Source: Saccharomycopsis fibuligera x Saccharomycopsis cf. fibuligera | Taxonomy: Eukaryota > Ascomycota > Saccharomycetes > Ascoideales > Saccharomycopsidaceae | DNA length: 64,000 nt | NCBI GenBank assembly: GCA_001936135.1 | Contig: CP012812.1 | Span: forward strand, 310,001 to 374,000 | Direction: 5' to 3' | In this document: piece by piece, positions 1 to 9,915 of the stretch | Layout: every line of letters begins with the position of its first letter | Position numbering within the stretch: the first letter of the stretch is position 1 | Position numbers and translations under genes: made by a program | The notes under the pieces: model-generated | Told to the model about the DNA's origin: nothing | What the model saw: only the letters and a program-made list of their open reading frames with translations | Database searches by the model: none

Positions 1-63
1 GTCCAGCGGATCAATCCCTTTGTCTGCTAGATCCACTGCAGATTCTAAATACTCGCTTGCCAT
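1..63 (-). CDS. 5' end of an unidentified gene, cut by the window edge
   Basis: A minus-strand ATG at 63-61 opens 21 codons without a stop to the window edge. They read M-A-S-E-Y-L-E-S-A-V-D-L-A-D-K-G-I-D-P-L-D, with the Leu before the final Asp encoded by CTG (Ser in CTG-clade yeasts). The amphipathic, acidic start looks like the first helix of a soluble protein. The 890-bp spacer upstream is long enough to hold its promoter. The family cannot be recognised from 21 residues, and a chance ORF end is possible. Confidence 0.45.
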   Translation of the reverse strand, partial: MASEYLESAVDLADKGIDPLD

Positions 64-952
64 AATATTGGTGCCATATGAGTAATTGATAATAGTTTTT
101 GACAGCTAGTGGCGCTGTCTATATGATATCTGATGCCAGATACGATGCCCTTTGAGTGTTGACAGCACTGGTTTATGAAATTACCCGGATGATTTATACC
201 TTTTACAGGAGGGTACTCCAGGTCATTTAAGTACCCTTAATTAATATTAGGGTAATTCCCATTTAAAAATTTATATAGAAATGTTAGAACACACTGAAAG
301 AACTTTGTTGTTAAAACAAAAAAAAATAATGTTATATAAATTTCCATGGGTTCCGTCCCAAACACTTTTTTTCCAAATGTTGTTTCTGACCTCTGTAAGA
401 GTTATAGATTGGATACCATAATCATTATATAAGTATATGTATGAGTGTACATATACAACGTATCTTGGATATGGCCTTCAATCTGTAGTTCTTCGCTTTA
501 AAGCTTCATTATAAAGCTTTTTTTTTTTATCATTATTATTTACTGACGAAATTGCAGCCATTTGTAAAGTTCGTAAGTGCTGTTTATAGGTACTAATATC
601 TGAGTTAGGGCACCATGTAATATCCAACATTTAATTTTTTCTTAAAAATTATTTTACCCGGCTATGCGCGTGATTGGTTTTGTTGCATAAGGCTCAAGGC
701 TCAACATGGCAACGTTGAATATAAGCAATATGTTTTCATCGGGACTGGTGAGTAAATTGTGCCTTGAACCATCCCAAAACTCCCTAAGGGCGTTTCATGC
801 GGTATATATCATCATAAAGGGGCACTAGAATATCGTTGGTAAGTATTATGGGATATGAAATAAGAAAAACAAATCAATGCGTTAGTCAAGGTCAGTAAGA
901 ATAAGGAATATTAAATAAGTATAAGAAACTTTAAAACAAAAAGAGAAAATTA
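64..952. other. Intergenic spacer, promoter side of the gene at 1-63
   Basis: No ORF of note and no tRNA or snoRNA-like structure. AT-rich, with short A and T runs near 318 and 522. It contains the presumed promoter of the minus-strand gene at 63 and the 3' flank of the arrestin-like gene. Confidence 0.5.
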
Positions 953-2398
953 TTATCCTAAAGTGTATAAAGGCAAAGGATCCACATTTTCGTAAAATCG
1001 TTCATTAAAATTCTCATAATTCAACAAAATAATTTTTGAGTCCACCTTTATTCTAACTCTTTCCTTCATTTCGCTTGGTAATTGACACTCCAAAACTATT
1101 CTTAGACTGTAATTCCTCTTGATATTTGCAGAAACAAAACTAGGCAGACAATCACCTGGAATAGAAAAATCAAACAATTCAGTGGGCATCTTATACTTGT
1201 AAACAGGATTCAGCAATTCAGCCCTGTTTTGAGTAGAAGTTTCATTTTTATTTTGAAAGTTCAAAGTAGCGTCGTTTTCATGCTTAGCAAACTGTGAAAG
1301 GTATGCTTGGTGGGAAATTGCTCCATTGTGAAGCACCTGTGTACCTTGAACTTTCATGACACTCTGTCCCTTGAAATGCACTTCTGTGATCAATTCCACT
1401 CTCAAATATGTAAAACTAATATATGCATTATTGCTAGCTGGTGAAAATGCTAGTGAGGCATTCGCACCCCAGAATGCACTTTCCGGAAGCACAAACTCAA
1501 CATCTATGAAATTGCCTAGTGAAATCTCAGATTGAATAATTCTCGCAGTGCTGCCTTGGAAGGTAGGAATCGTTGTTTCCCACGTTGGCTTATACTTTAT
1601 TTGCATGCCAACATGAAGTAATTCAGTGCAAGACGCTGGGTTGCGGCCATTTTTAACAAATTTAGGGAAAAGCGCGAAGCTTTTAGCATTTGTAGAGTTT
1701 TCAGCAATAACTTTTTTAATTTTTGTGCAAGCGAATGCAGTGGAATGGTTTGGAAAAAGTAGTTGGTTACCAGTTGACATGTACCTCACTGAATATTTAA
1801 CAAAATCATTCTTTGGGCTGAACAAAATTTTATGGCACTTTGTAGCAGTTTTCGCTTTACTGATGTCACCAAAGAGAAATGGCGTCAACTTTGAGGTAAA
1901 GGTTAAGCCCGATGACGAAGATTGTGTCGAGTTTGCCAAAGTGTATTTGACTTTTGCTACTACTTCGTATTTAATGCTTGCAAAGCTAGAATCAGTAGCA
2001 CTAGCAAAATCGAAGGATGGGGGTAGCATAAATACATTGAAACTTGGCTCAATTTTTAAAAAGCCTCTCCGCAATTGTTGAATATTGTCATGTGTTAAAC
2101 AATCTGGAAATTGTAAACTAAACGGTTTTTCTAAGGTTTTGCTAATAGGTAAACGGCGACTTGATTGCGGTTGTTGATGGTTGAAAGAATCTAACCTGTT
2201 TTCAATTTGAAGAAAATGATTTACTTCTGCTCTTTCCATTATAGAAGTGTTAACTCTAGAAAACCCTATTAATTGCACTGTTATGGAGTCTATGGTGACC
2301 TCTGTATCGGCACTAAGAGAGACGAACCCATTTACATAGCTAGAGTTTGTAAAATACCTAGAAGAGTCAAGAAGAGTAATTTTCAAAGATAAGGTCAT
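953..2398 (-). CDS. Arrestin-like domain protein
   Basis: A 481-residue ORF with an ATG start at 2398. The N-terminal 60 residues alternate hydrophobic and polar positions in a beta-sandwich pattern (S-L-K-I-T-L-L-D, then V-N-G-F-V-S-L-S, then I-D-S-I-T-V-Q-L-I-G-F), as in fungal alpha-arrestins. A second block near residues 140-160 (I-K-Y-E-V-V-A-K-V) fits the next strands of the arrestin N domain. Alpha-arrestins (ART/Rod family) recruit the Rsp5 ubiquitin ligase to plasma-membrane transporters. I see no clear PPxY motif, so a ligase adaptor role is not supported by sequence. Short for the family (most exceed 500 residues) and not assignable to a named orthologue. It lies alone between two long spacers. 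Confidence 0.55.
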   Translation of the reverse strand: MTLSLKITLLDSSRYFTNSSYVNGFVSLSADTEVTIDSITVQLIGFSRVNTSIMERAEVNHFLQIENRLDSFNHQQPQSSRRLPISKTLEKPFSLQFPDCLTHDNIQQLRRGFLKIEPSFNVFMLPPSFDFASATDSSFASIKYEVVAKVKYTLANSTQSSSSGLTFTSKLTPFLFGDISKAKTATKCHKILFSPKNDFVKYSVRYMSTGNQLLFPNHSTAFACTKIKKVIAENSTNAKSFALFPKFVKNGRNPASCTELLHVGMQIKYKPTWETTIPTFQGSTARIIQSEISLGNFIDVEFVLPESAFWGANASLAFSPASNNAYISFTYLRVELITEVHFKGQSVMKVQGTQVLHNGAISHQAYLSQFAKHENDATLNFQNKNETSTQNRAELLNPVYKYKMPTELFDFSIPGDCLPSFVSANIKRNYSLRIVLECQLPSEMKERVRIKVDSKIILLNYENFNERFYENVDPLPLYTLG

Positions 2399-4140
2399 TC
2401 TGCATTATGTTGCGCACTGAAGTATTGTAAAAGAAAAAAATATCGAAAAGTTGTATGATAAATAACTCAAAGTGAATTACTTGATACTGAAAGAAAATAA
2501 ATACCTTGCTGTTATAGTTATAGTCATATATATATATACTATCGCTGAGTTATTTCCCGAGGTATAACGTCCTATGAAAGTCGTATTTCAAAAAATAATG
2601 ATGAAAAACGCTGCTAAGAGACAAATTGACATTCGTTAGATTAGTCACCAGTTTGATGTTTTTTTTTTTTTTTTATATATATATTTTATTTCTTAGTACA
2701 CTGCTTTAGAACCGTTTACTGGAGAAGAGTCTGCCAGCTAAGTTGGTTTGACTCGAAACGGTAATAATGTCGAACGCTGAAGAACAATGAGTATTATAAC
2801 CAAACACATAAAATTAAGACTAAAGTTGAGTAGTAATACAAGAAGACGAGGGGAGATCCAAATGACCTTGAGCTACCAAAAGTCTATATGAGCTTGCTGC
2901 AAAAGACAATATGCGATGCGCCAATCTTTTTTTTTCCCTTTTTTTTCCTATTTTTATTAATAAATTTGCTTAAGGTACCCAAAAACCCTGGCTTATACCA
3001 ACTAAGCATATTTGTTTATTTGCTGAAAGTAGAAAAATAGAGATTAGCCATACGTATGGAGGACATATGTGGTCATGTTCATTTGAGAGAGCACCCACCT
3101 CCCAAATACTCAATGCGACCAATTTAGTAGGTCTACCTTACAAGATAGAGTAATCATTCTTGAAATACTGCCATCACAGCCTGTACTGTGCATCTTATTG
3201 ATGCACTCAAAAGGCAAAAAAACAAATAAACAAAAAACCTTTGCTGCAACCTTTGCTGCAATTGCATTCAAAATAGAAGTTTCTGTAACGGCGGAGTTGA
3301 CATACGGAAATATGTTTCCGCCTCAAGCTACTTAGTAGGTTATTATTGTCCACTGTTCTTTATCCAAGCAGCATGTGCACTTGCTAAGACTTGACAAATA
3401 TGCCATATCTGGCCTGAAAACCAATCTTCAAACAATTTGATGATAGATTACATATTCCATTTTAAATGAATTATAGTACCGCCGTGCTCTAGGCTTCTTT
3501 GACTCAATAATAAAACAGGAAAAAGAAAAGGAAAGAATAAGGCAAAAGGGATCAAAACCTACCGTTTAGCAAATAACCAAATCTAGTATGCATACTAGGG
3601 TTCAACCCCGTCAACTAAAACCAAAAATCCTCTAATAGCTAGCACTAGTGCCATTGATCGTACATAAAGTATTGCTCTCATTAATTTGTCAGCAACAATA
3701 AATGTGCACGTTAATAACTGCTTTTTTGCGGTGAAATAGCGCGGCGCCCGTTACTATGAGTCACTGTGCTATGCTACGCTTATTTAGACGTATGGGCAGC
3801 CTACGGCTGTAATCGAAATGGGCGATGGTTGCCGAGAGTTCAAATTTTGTTAAGACAGTATCGGTTGGTGACGCATACCAACATTAAACCTTAAAAACTT
3901 TCTATGTAATTGAGCCGAGACCATTGCAATTGAGCATAAGCCATTTTTACGGTATCTTTACGGTTCTTTGGGGTTCAAGAATGTCGCGGACTGTGCTTAT
4001 TTGTGAACACTTAATTAGCATATTATGCCTATAATAGTTTACAAGCAAACCGTTTTTACAATTCATACTAAGTCATCTATTGAAAACTCTTATGCATTCA
4101 CTCATATTTGATTCATATTATAAAAAGCGATATAGGCTAC
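2399..4140. other. 1.7-kb intergenic spacer
   Basis: No ORF above about 60 codons on either strand. It holds T runs near 2660 and 2930 and a perfect 12-bp tandem duplication (cctttgctgcaa) at 3238-3249 and 3250-3261. A B-box-like string at 3599-3609 does not fold as a tRNA. Nothing else seen. It separates the promoter of the arrestin-like gene from the 3' end of the PPR-type gene. Confidence 0.5.
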
Positions 4141-6180
4141 CTACTCTAAAACCTTTTCATCAGGAAATATATTGCGCTGCTTAAGTTTCTTGTACAATGC
4201 AGTTTGGGGATCATAAATTACTGCATCCACCCTTGACCTATACAAGTCCATGATTGCTTTATGCTTGATCATCTTTAAGTATCTCTTCTTGACGCCCAGG
4301 TGTCTTCTATCTCCTTCAACTGTAAGTTTAGGCCCTGGTAACGGTTTACCTGACGTGTATCCTAACTTAAGCCACAATGCTTTATACTCCGGCGTTGATG
4401 CATCTGACTTAAGCGGATCAGACACAAGTTTCAAATCTTTCCAAATAAAAACTTGCTTTATTTCCTCAGCGAGTGCAAGTTCTTCATCAGATAATGGCTG
4501 CTTGAATCTTAGCATTTCAGAATTATGCTGATCCGCCAAGGATCGAGCACGGGCTCTAGTTAGCCAATAAGACGAAATTTCGTTGAAGTTACTACCTGAA
4601 AACTCAACACTCTCATGATACAAGATTCTAACCAATTCACGCCAATTTTTATGATACCCCGTCTTTACTGCACAACGAATCAAATGATGATACGATTCAA
4701 TATTTGGTCGCACTTTTAATACTTGCTTGAATGTGTTGAATGCCGATAAGGCCAAGTCAATTCTTTCCATGTTACCGAAATGCCTAAGGAATGTGTTCAT
4801 TGTCGCAAGACGAGGCTTGAATGCAGCATTATCCATCAAAAACGACCATGCTTGTTCATATTTTTCTTCTTTAAGCAAACCATTGATTATAAGGTCAGCG
4901 CAAACAATATCCAAATCATCCAAGCTGAATTGTCCATTAGTCTTGAAAAATTGAATAACTTCATCCGCCAGCATCTTATTCAACAAATCAGTAATCACTG
5001 ATCTAAGAAGTCCGCTAGTAATTGGGATTTTCAAATTGTTCATTAATTCAATCAACAAGATCTTAGATTTTGTCTCCGGGAGTGCATTATAAATGAGAGT
5101 AAACGTAGTCAAATCTGGTTTCAAGTTTAAAAATTTAAAAGTCTCCATAAACTTGTATAATTTTTCAATTGCTGGGGTTCCATGTGGCTGTTTTTGCAAA
5201 TTCTTTAGCACTGATATAAACAAGTTCAAAGTCTTGGTATTTGGTATCAAATGCAACTTGTGCATCTGGTAATACAATTCTCTCATTGTTGCAAAATCAT
5301 TCTTTTTGGAATAAAAATAAATAGCATCATTGAATACATTAATATTCAATCTCAAGTTTTTCGTCACTTTGTTGTCAAAACGCAAAAGCTCCAAAAGCAT
5401 ATCTGAGATTAACCCATTGACTTTGGATGCTTTCTTGTAGTAAAATGTAGAGTGTGTTAATGTATGAATATATTTTTCAAAAGTTTCCTCATTGAGCGGA
5501 ATGGGAATTGGTGGGACTTCTTTGTAGTAATGGTGGGGCACGTCACCATTTAACACACTCCGTTTCTTCATCTTTAGCAATTTGGCACTATTATTATCAC
5601 TAGCATTGATATTGCTGCTCAGTGCCATCAGTGAGTCTCGCTGCAACTCTTCCACAGAGACAATCTCCTGTAAGATGCTAAGAATCTTATAAGTATACAC
5701 GCTAGTGAAATTGAAAAGGTCCTCACTATAAATCTTCTGGGCCAACTGTTTATTCTGTTTTTTTGCTGTAGTGATTTCGTTAGTTCTTTGGAAATCTGCC
5801 CGACAAAGTCTACCGCCATTGTCCAATTTTTTTACATAATGGGAAACTATTCGACGAGTATAATGGGAGCCTCTACCGATATATGGCACAAACTGGCGTA
5901 ATTCTTCGTCAGTGATGTAACTATGGTCACTATCAAGGCTATTTTGCGTGCTAGAAATTTTCTGATTATTGTCTGAAGGTGATACGGATTGCAATACTGA
6001 TGATGATGATGTTGTTGTTGTTATTGTTGGCGATTTTACTGATGATGGTTCTTGGTCTTTAAGTAATGGCTGTGACCGCGAAGATAACGCACTGCTATTA
6101 ATCTGTCTGATTGTGCGTCTTGTGCTGTTGCGCACAGTGGGTACTGTCCATTTTTTGGTTCTAACTGTTCCCTTAAACAT
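4141..6180 (-). CDS. Mitochondrial PPR-type (pentatricopeptide) protein
   Basis: A 679-residue protein with an ATG at 6180. The first 30 residues are rich in Arg, Lys, Thr and Ser and lack acidic residues, as expected for a mitochondrial presequence. A low-complexity Ser/Thr stretch follows. From about residue 275 onward there are repeated helical pairs with PPR character, such as N-D-A-I-Y-F-Y-S-K-K-N-D-F-A-T-M-R-E-L-Y and the following L-I-P-N-T-K-T-L-N-L-F-I-S-V-L. A further unit contains L-K-P-D-L-T-T-F-T-L-I-Y-N-A-L. PPR proteins bind organellar RNA and govern processing, stability or translation of mitochondrial transcripts. I cannot choose between the fast-evolving yeast members (Ccm1, Aep3, Pet309 and others). 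It is divergent from RPC10, with a Cbf1-type site between them. Confidence 0.6.
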   Translation of the reverse strand: MFKGTVRTKKWTVPTVRNSTRRTIRQINSSALSSRSQPLLKDQEPSSVKSPTITTTTSSSSVLQSVSPSDNNQKISSTQNSLDSDHSYITDEELRQFVPYIGRGSHYTRRIVSHYVKKLDNGGRLCRADFQRTNEITTAKKQNKQLAQKIYSEDLFNFTSVYTYKILSILQEIVSVEELQRDSLMALSSNINASDNNSAKLLKMKKRSVLNGDVPHHYYKEVPPIPIPLNEETFEKYIHTLTHSTFYYKKASKVNGLISDMLLELLRFDNKVTKNLRLNINVFNDAIYFYSKKNDFATMRELYYQMHKLHLIPNTKTLNLFISVLKNLQKQPHGTPAIEKLYKFMETFKFLNLKPDLTTFTLIYNALPETKSKILLIELMNNLKIPITSGLLRSVITDLLNKMLADEVIQFFKTNGQFSLDDLDIVCADLIINGLLKEEKYEQAWSFLMDNAAFKPRLATMNTFLRHFGNMERIDLALSAFNTFKQVLKVRPNIESYHHLIRCAVKTGYHKNWRELVRILYHESVEFSGSNFNEISSYWLTRARARSLADQHNSEMLRFKQPLSDEELALAEEIKQVFIWKDLKLVSDPLKSDASTPEYKALWLKLGYTSGKPLPGPKLTVEGDRRHLGVKKRYLKMIKHKAIMDLYRSRVDAVIYDPQTALYKKLKQRNIFPDEKVLE

Positions 6181-6320
6181 TCCTCATTGCTTGTGCTCTG
6201 ACAGCGTCTCTTTAACAGTTTCATCTGTCCATTTATCTCTTCATATACTCATTCATCATCCGCTCGCTTCTCATGTTCGAGCCCAAGAAGAAAAAAAATT
6301 GAAATCAAGCTTAACTATGC

Positions 6321-6330
6321 ATCACGTGAC
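6321..6330. promoter_or_regulatory. Cbf1-type E-box between the PPR gene and RPC10
   Basis: The string atcacgtgac matches the CDEI consensus RTCACRTG on both strands. It sits about 150 bp from each of the two divergent start codons, a good place to serve both genes. In Candida, Cbf1 sites occur at ribosomal-protein and respiratory or sulfur genes. Binding here is inferred. Confidence 0.5.
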
Positions 6331-6360
6331 TATTTTCTGTAGATGAAAAATTTCTGCAGA

Positions 6361-6370
6361 AAATATAAAA
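6361..6370 (+). promoter_or_regulatory. TATA-like element of RPC10
   Basis: The string aaatataaaa lies about 110 bp upstream of the RPC10 ATG, within the normal yeast spacing between TATA and start codon. Confidence 0.4.
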
Positions 6371-6479
6371 CAGAAATTTTTAATTTCTCATCACCAAACA
6401 AGAATCTCATCGCCTAGTCCTATGCCCCAGCCTTCATCTTTACCCTCATTCTCATCATCTCACGCAACAAAACAGAATA

Positions 6480-6819
6480 ATGAGTAGCAGCAGAGAAGGT
6501 TTCGCTCCAGCCAGCAACATCAGTGCAGCTGCCGGTGGGTTTTCTGCCGTTAAGAGTTACGGTGTGAAGTACATTTGTGCTTACTGTGCCGCCACTTTTA
6601 CCTTGAGTAAAACCGAGGCTATTAGATGTAAAGAGTGTGGTCATAGAGTGATATATAAGGCTAGAACCAAGAGAATGGGTATGTTTATTGTTTTTTAGAG
6701 GCTATCGCACCGTTCAAGGAGCTTGTAAGCCTTTGGACTTGCTTATTGATTTGTAACTTTACTTTTACATGGACACATTACTAATATGATTTTCTTTAGT
6801 GCAATTTGAAGCTAGATAA
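6480..6819 (+). CDS. RPC10: RNA polymerases I, II and III shared subunit ABC10-alpha (Rpc10/Rpb12), two exons
   Basis: Exon 1 is 6480-6678, exon 2 is 6800-6819, and the spliced product has 72 residues. Yeast Rpc10 is 70 and human RPABC4 is 58. The protein has a zinc ribbon, C-A-Y-C and then C-K-E-C-G, followed by the family end K-R-T-K-R-x-V-x-F-E-A-R. That last block is restored only by splicing: exon 1 ends K-R-M plus one base, and exon 2 supplies V-Q-F-E-A-R and the stop. Unspliced reading gives an unrelated tail G-M-F-I-V-F. Rpc10 is a zinc-binding subunit shared by all three nuclear RNA polymerases and acts in the nucleus. The N-terminal 25 residues (Ser/Ala/Gly-rich) are a fungal extension. 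Convergent with ARG82. Confidence 0.93.
6679..6799 (+). other. Spliceosomal intron of RPC10
   Basis: A 121-bp intron. It starts GTATGT at 6679, has a TACTAA branch box at 6779-6784, and ends TTTAG at 6799, 15 bases after the branch box. It interrupts a Val codon after its first base. These signals match the Saccharomycotina consensus, and splicing yields the conserved C-terminus. Confidence 0.92.
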
Positions 6820-7219
6820 ATCAAAAACAATCATACAAAAAAAAAAAAAAAAAGAAAAAAAAAAGAAAAGCAGCTGGTTTCCAACTAGATTTGGCGTTTC
6901 AACCTTTCTCATTTTCCCTCTCGTTTTCTCTTTCTCTTCGTTCAGTACAAGTACAATAGTCTTGAAAATATATTGGTGGTATTATCTTTCTATTTTGCAG
7001 AGTCTTTTTATATATGAGGAATGTATATTATTATCAACAGGAAGCACACTTTTTGCATTTATTATTGTTCTATGTTTTTGTCCTTTAAGGTATCTATTTT
7101 AAAAAAATTGGCGATTATAACAAAAGGCGCAGCAGAGAAGAAATAAAAAAAAAAAAAAGATAATAATATTAACTGATTCAAATCAAGCAAAGCAAAAAAT
7201 ACCAAGCAAAATATCAGCT
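6820..7219. other. Convergent 3' spacer between RPC10 and ARG82
   Basis: AT-rich spacer with A runs near 6838-6853 and 7146-7160. It probably carries the 3' UTRs of both convergent genes. A 98-codon open frame here is low-complexity and unsupported. Confidence 0.5.
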
Positions 7220-8563
7220 TTACTCAAGTTCAATCAATAACTTTTCCAAAATCGTTAGCAAGCTCTCTACTCCATCCAAAACATTATCATCAGGTCCCAT
7301 ACCGGGAGTCAACTTAGAATGAGCGAAATCAATAAGATTCAACGAACTCAAAGGAACCATCTTACTAGACTTGATTTCACCATGTATATGGACACCATCT
7401 CCACCATCTTCGTTCTCACTCTCTTCTTCAAATTCACTATCTTCATCGTCACTTTCAAAATCTTCTCTAATCAAAGGATCCACTCCTTGATTTTCCTCCC
7501 ACCTTTGGAAATCATTTTCAAAAATAATCAAAAGACTACTTGATTTTAATCTCACTTCCGCATCAATAAGGCAATTATGCAATAACTGCAACCGTTGTAT
7601 CGTCATTGTAAGAATTTTCTTTTGTTGTTTTTGGGTTAAGTCATTTTCTATAAAGAAAATTTTGAACCCATTAATGACGTTGTCTTTAGTAAGTTTGCGG
7701 CCAAAGTATTTATTATATGAAACATATTCTTTACTCTCGTCCTGGTCTTGGCCTATACTCAGACTCTCGCTTCCCAGTTCCGTTTCTTTGACCTTTTCAT
7801 AACTGAGATCCTCCGAATGGATAATATCCTCATAATTTCCCGACAGCACGACTCGCTGTCTGTTGTTGAATGTTTTCATTCCACAAATGCGAAACCCCAA
7901 GGATCCACTAGTTGTATCTTTGGACACTTTTGCTAATCTTTGCCTCTTCTCATTGCTGACAGTATCATCAGTTAGCAATTTACCTAGCTTGATATCAATT
8001 ACGCTTGGATAATTGTAACCATAAAGTATGTTTTCCAATACAATATATGGCTTTTCGCTAATTTGTTCCTTTGTGACATTTGCACCGTTGTCAATCTTAC
8101 CATTGGCTGTGGCGCTTTCTTCGCCGCTGTCTTTAGACTGTCCCTGTGATTTTTTTGGTAAGTGGCCTTGCTCTTGTTGCTGTTGCTGCTGCTTAGCAGA
8201 TTGCAACTCTTTTGGATCTACAATCCCCTTTTCTTCCAATTCTTTAGTAACCCCGCTGTCCAACCTTCCTATAAACAGCGGCATCCAGTCAGACAACCGT
8301 GATCCTAAAAAGTCTTCTTCGCCATATTCCTCCGCTGTCTCTACTCCAGTTTTAATTTGCGTCGTGACAGTTCCTTCAACTTTATCACCCAACAGCGGCA
8401 AGAGATCCAACCCTTCATCTTGCAAATCTTTAGCATACACTGACGTATAAAAGTCAATTTCTTGTTGAGTTGTCTGTTTAGCGAATAGATTTCCCTCCGA
8501 TGTGTCCATTAGTACTCCAGGATGTCCTGCTGCTTGATGCGGTAATGTGGTGAAGCCGTCCAT
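7220..8563 (-). CDS. ARG82: Inositol polyphosphate multikinase (Arg82/Ipk2)
   Basis: A 447-residue protein, against about 355 in S. cerevisiae. The first ATG is at 8563; the open frame continues upstream without an ATG. It converts Ins(1,4,5)P3 to Ins(1,4,5,6)P4 and InsP5 and, in yeast, is also part of the ArgR-Mcm1 control of arginine genes in the nucleus. Evidence: the inositol kinase signature P-S-V-I-D-I-K-L-G-K near residue 186, followed by T-T-S-G-S-L-G-F-R-I-C-G-M-K, S-S-L-L-I-I-F-E and, near the end, the catalytic-lobe block L-I-D-F-A-H-S. The N-terminus keeps Q-A-A-G-H-P-G. An acidic Asp/Glu run lies just before the final catalytic block, as in yeast Arg82. Extra length comes from a Gln-rich insert near residues 125-160. 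Divergent from TAF10. Confidence 0.93.
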   Translation of the reverse strand: MDGFTTLPHQAAGHPGVLMDTSEGNLFAKQTTQQEIDFYTSVYAKDLQDEGLDLLPLLGDKVEGTVTTQIKTGVETAEEYGEEDFLGSRLSDWMPLFIGRLDSGVTKELEEKGIVDPKELQSAKQQQQQQEQGHLPKKSQGQSKDSGEESATANGKIDNGANVTKEQISEKPYIVLENILYGYNYPSVIDIKLGKLLTDDTVSNEKRQRLAKVSKDTTSGSLGFRICGMKTFNNRQRVVLSGNYEDIIHSEDLSYEKVKETELGSESLSIGQDQDESKEYVSYNKYFGRKLTKDNVINGFKIFFIENDLTQKQQKKILTMTIQRLQLLHNCLIDAEVRLKSSSLLIIFENDFQRWEENQGVDPLIREDFESDDEDSEFEEESENEDGGDGVHIHGEIKSSKMVPLSSLNLIDFAHSKLTPGMGPDDNVLDGVESLLTILEKLLIELE

Positions 8564-8942
8564 TTTATTTAATAGGAGCCTCAACACTGACGCTATGTTA
8601 TATCAATATACAAGCTATTGGAGAGATAATTGGATCCGTGGCTAGCTGATCCTGAATTTGATCCATCTGTTTGATGTTGTAGATTTTAGTCAATTTGCTG
8701 ATGCCTGAGATGGCGGACCGGGGCACGTAACCAAGAAACTGCATTTTGATAAAAAGCGAAAATTAAATAATATCCGTAGCATCAACATCGCATAACTAGA
8801 ATTACAGGACTGACCGTTTAACTTGTATCTGGCCGTTGTATACTGTATTTCACGATCTATCAGTTTTTCATTCATTAGTCATATACTAGATTTATACAAA
8901 AAACAAACAAACAAAAAACATCAATATCATAAAACAACCAAG
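8564..8942. other. Shared divergent promoter of ARG82 and TAF10
   Basis: A 379-bp spacer between the two start codons. Just before the TAF10 ATG it is A-rich with repeated aaac units (about 8898-8940), typical of a yeast 5' leader. No TATA box stands out. Confidence 0.45.
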
Positions 8943-9635
8943 ATGTCTCAAAAACTTAACCTCAATTTGGCAGAAATGGACGAAGAAATGGACGTTGATG
9001 ACGAACTAGCCGACCACGAAACCGAACAACAAGAAACTTCAGAAAATAGTAATAATAAAGAAACAGACGAAGCCAAACGCAGTAAGAAAGACAAATCCGA
9101 CAAGACAAACCAAACCAACAACAGCAAAGTAAAGGCCAAACTACCACCAAAAGTCAATGTTGTTGAACTTCCTGAATCCACACGCAAGGACAAAACCCTT
9201 CGTGAAGTTCTAGATATGGTGAATGACGAATACGCCCCAATAATCCCCGATGCAGTGACTGACTTCTACTTGGCCAAGAATGGGCTTCAGTGTCCCGATT
9301 TGAAAATCAAACGAGTTTTGGCCTTAGCTACCCAGAAATTCATCAGTGATATTGCCACGGACGCATACCAGTACTCGAGAATCAGATCGCTGAGTTCGGT
9401 TTACAATAGTGCTAATCCACAAGCTAGGGCTAGGGCATTGGTGTCTGGCCAGGCTGCTGCTGCTGGCAATGCTAGTGGTGGTGGTGGTGGTGGTGGAGCT
9501 GCTGCTGGTGGGGCTACTGGAGGAGGCGGTGGGTCTGGTAATAAGCAAGAGAAGATTGTGTTGACGTCGGAGGATCTTAGTAGTGCATTGTCTGAATATG
9601 GGCTAAATATTAACAGGCCAGATTTTTACAGATGA
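8943..9635 (+). CDS. TAF10: TFIID/SAGA subunit TAF10
   Basis: A 230-residue protein using the ATG at 8943. A longer in-frame opening from 8823 exists, but the first 40 residues would come from the A-rich leader and match nothing in the family. Taf10 is a histone-fold subunit shared by TFIID and SAGA. Evidence: an acidic/Lys-rich N-terminal tail (residues 1-65), then the histone fold with [19 protein letters not shown] and [13 protein letters not shown], and the hallmark final segment [15 protein letters not shown]. Between the helices is a Gly/Ala-rich loop (about residues 170-200) made of ggt/gct repeats, which is where fungal Taf10 loops vary. Convergent with the DsbA-like gene. Confidence 0.95.
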   Translation: MSQKLNLNLAEMDEEMDVDDELADHETEQQETSENSNNKETDEAKRSKKDKSDKTNQTNNSKVKAKLPPKVNVVELPESTRKDKTLREVLDMVNDEYAPIIPDAVTDFYLAKNGLQCPDLKIKRVLALATQKFISDIATDAYQYSRIRSLSSVYNSANPQARARALVSGQAAAAGNASGGGGGGGAAAGGATGGGGGSGNKQEKIVLTSEDLSSALSEYGLNINRPDFYR

Positions 9636-9915
9636 GCGCGGGATATGTTGGGTTTATGTTTTGCTCTGCTTTGCTTCTTTCTTTTTTTTTTTTTCTTTTC
9701 TTTCAATCTTCTCATGAGTACTCTGTCCTTTTTTCTCTTTTTGTCCATTTATATTGCCATTTTGTATAATTAGTTCCTGTTTAATCTACAAAAATTTTTA
9801 AAAAACAATGTAAACATATATTACTGACTCAAAATTATATAATAACCTTAGCCATTGATTGCACTTTTAACAAACCGAGACTTCAATACCGACCAAAAAC
9901 AACCAGACAGACCTC

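Noticed and set aside
3545-3625. Possible tRNA: B-box-like ggttcaacccc at 3599-3609
   Set aside because: The flanking bases do not form a five-pair T stem, no A box lies at the right distance and no acceptor stem can be drawn.
8823-8942. 40-residue N-terminal extension of TAF10
   Set aside because: It reads from an A-rich leader, has no family match, and the ATG at 8943 gives the expected acidic tail.
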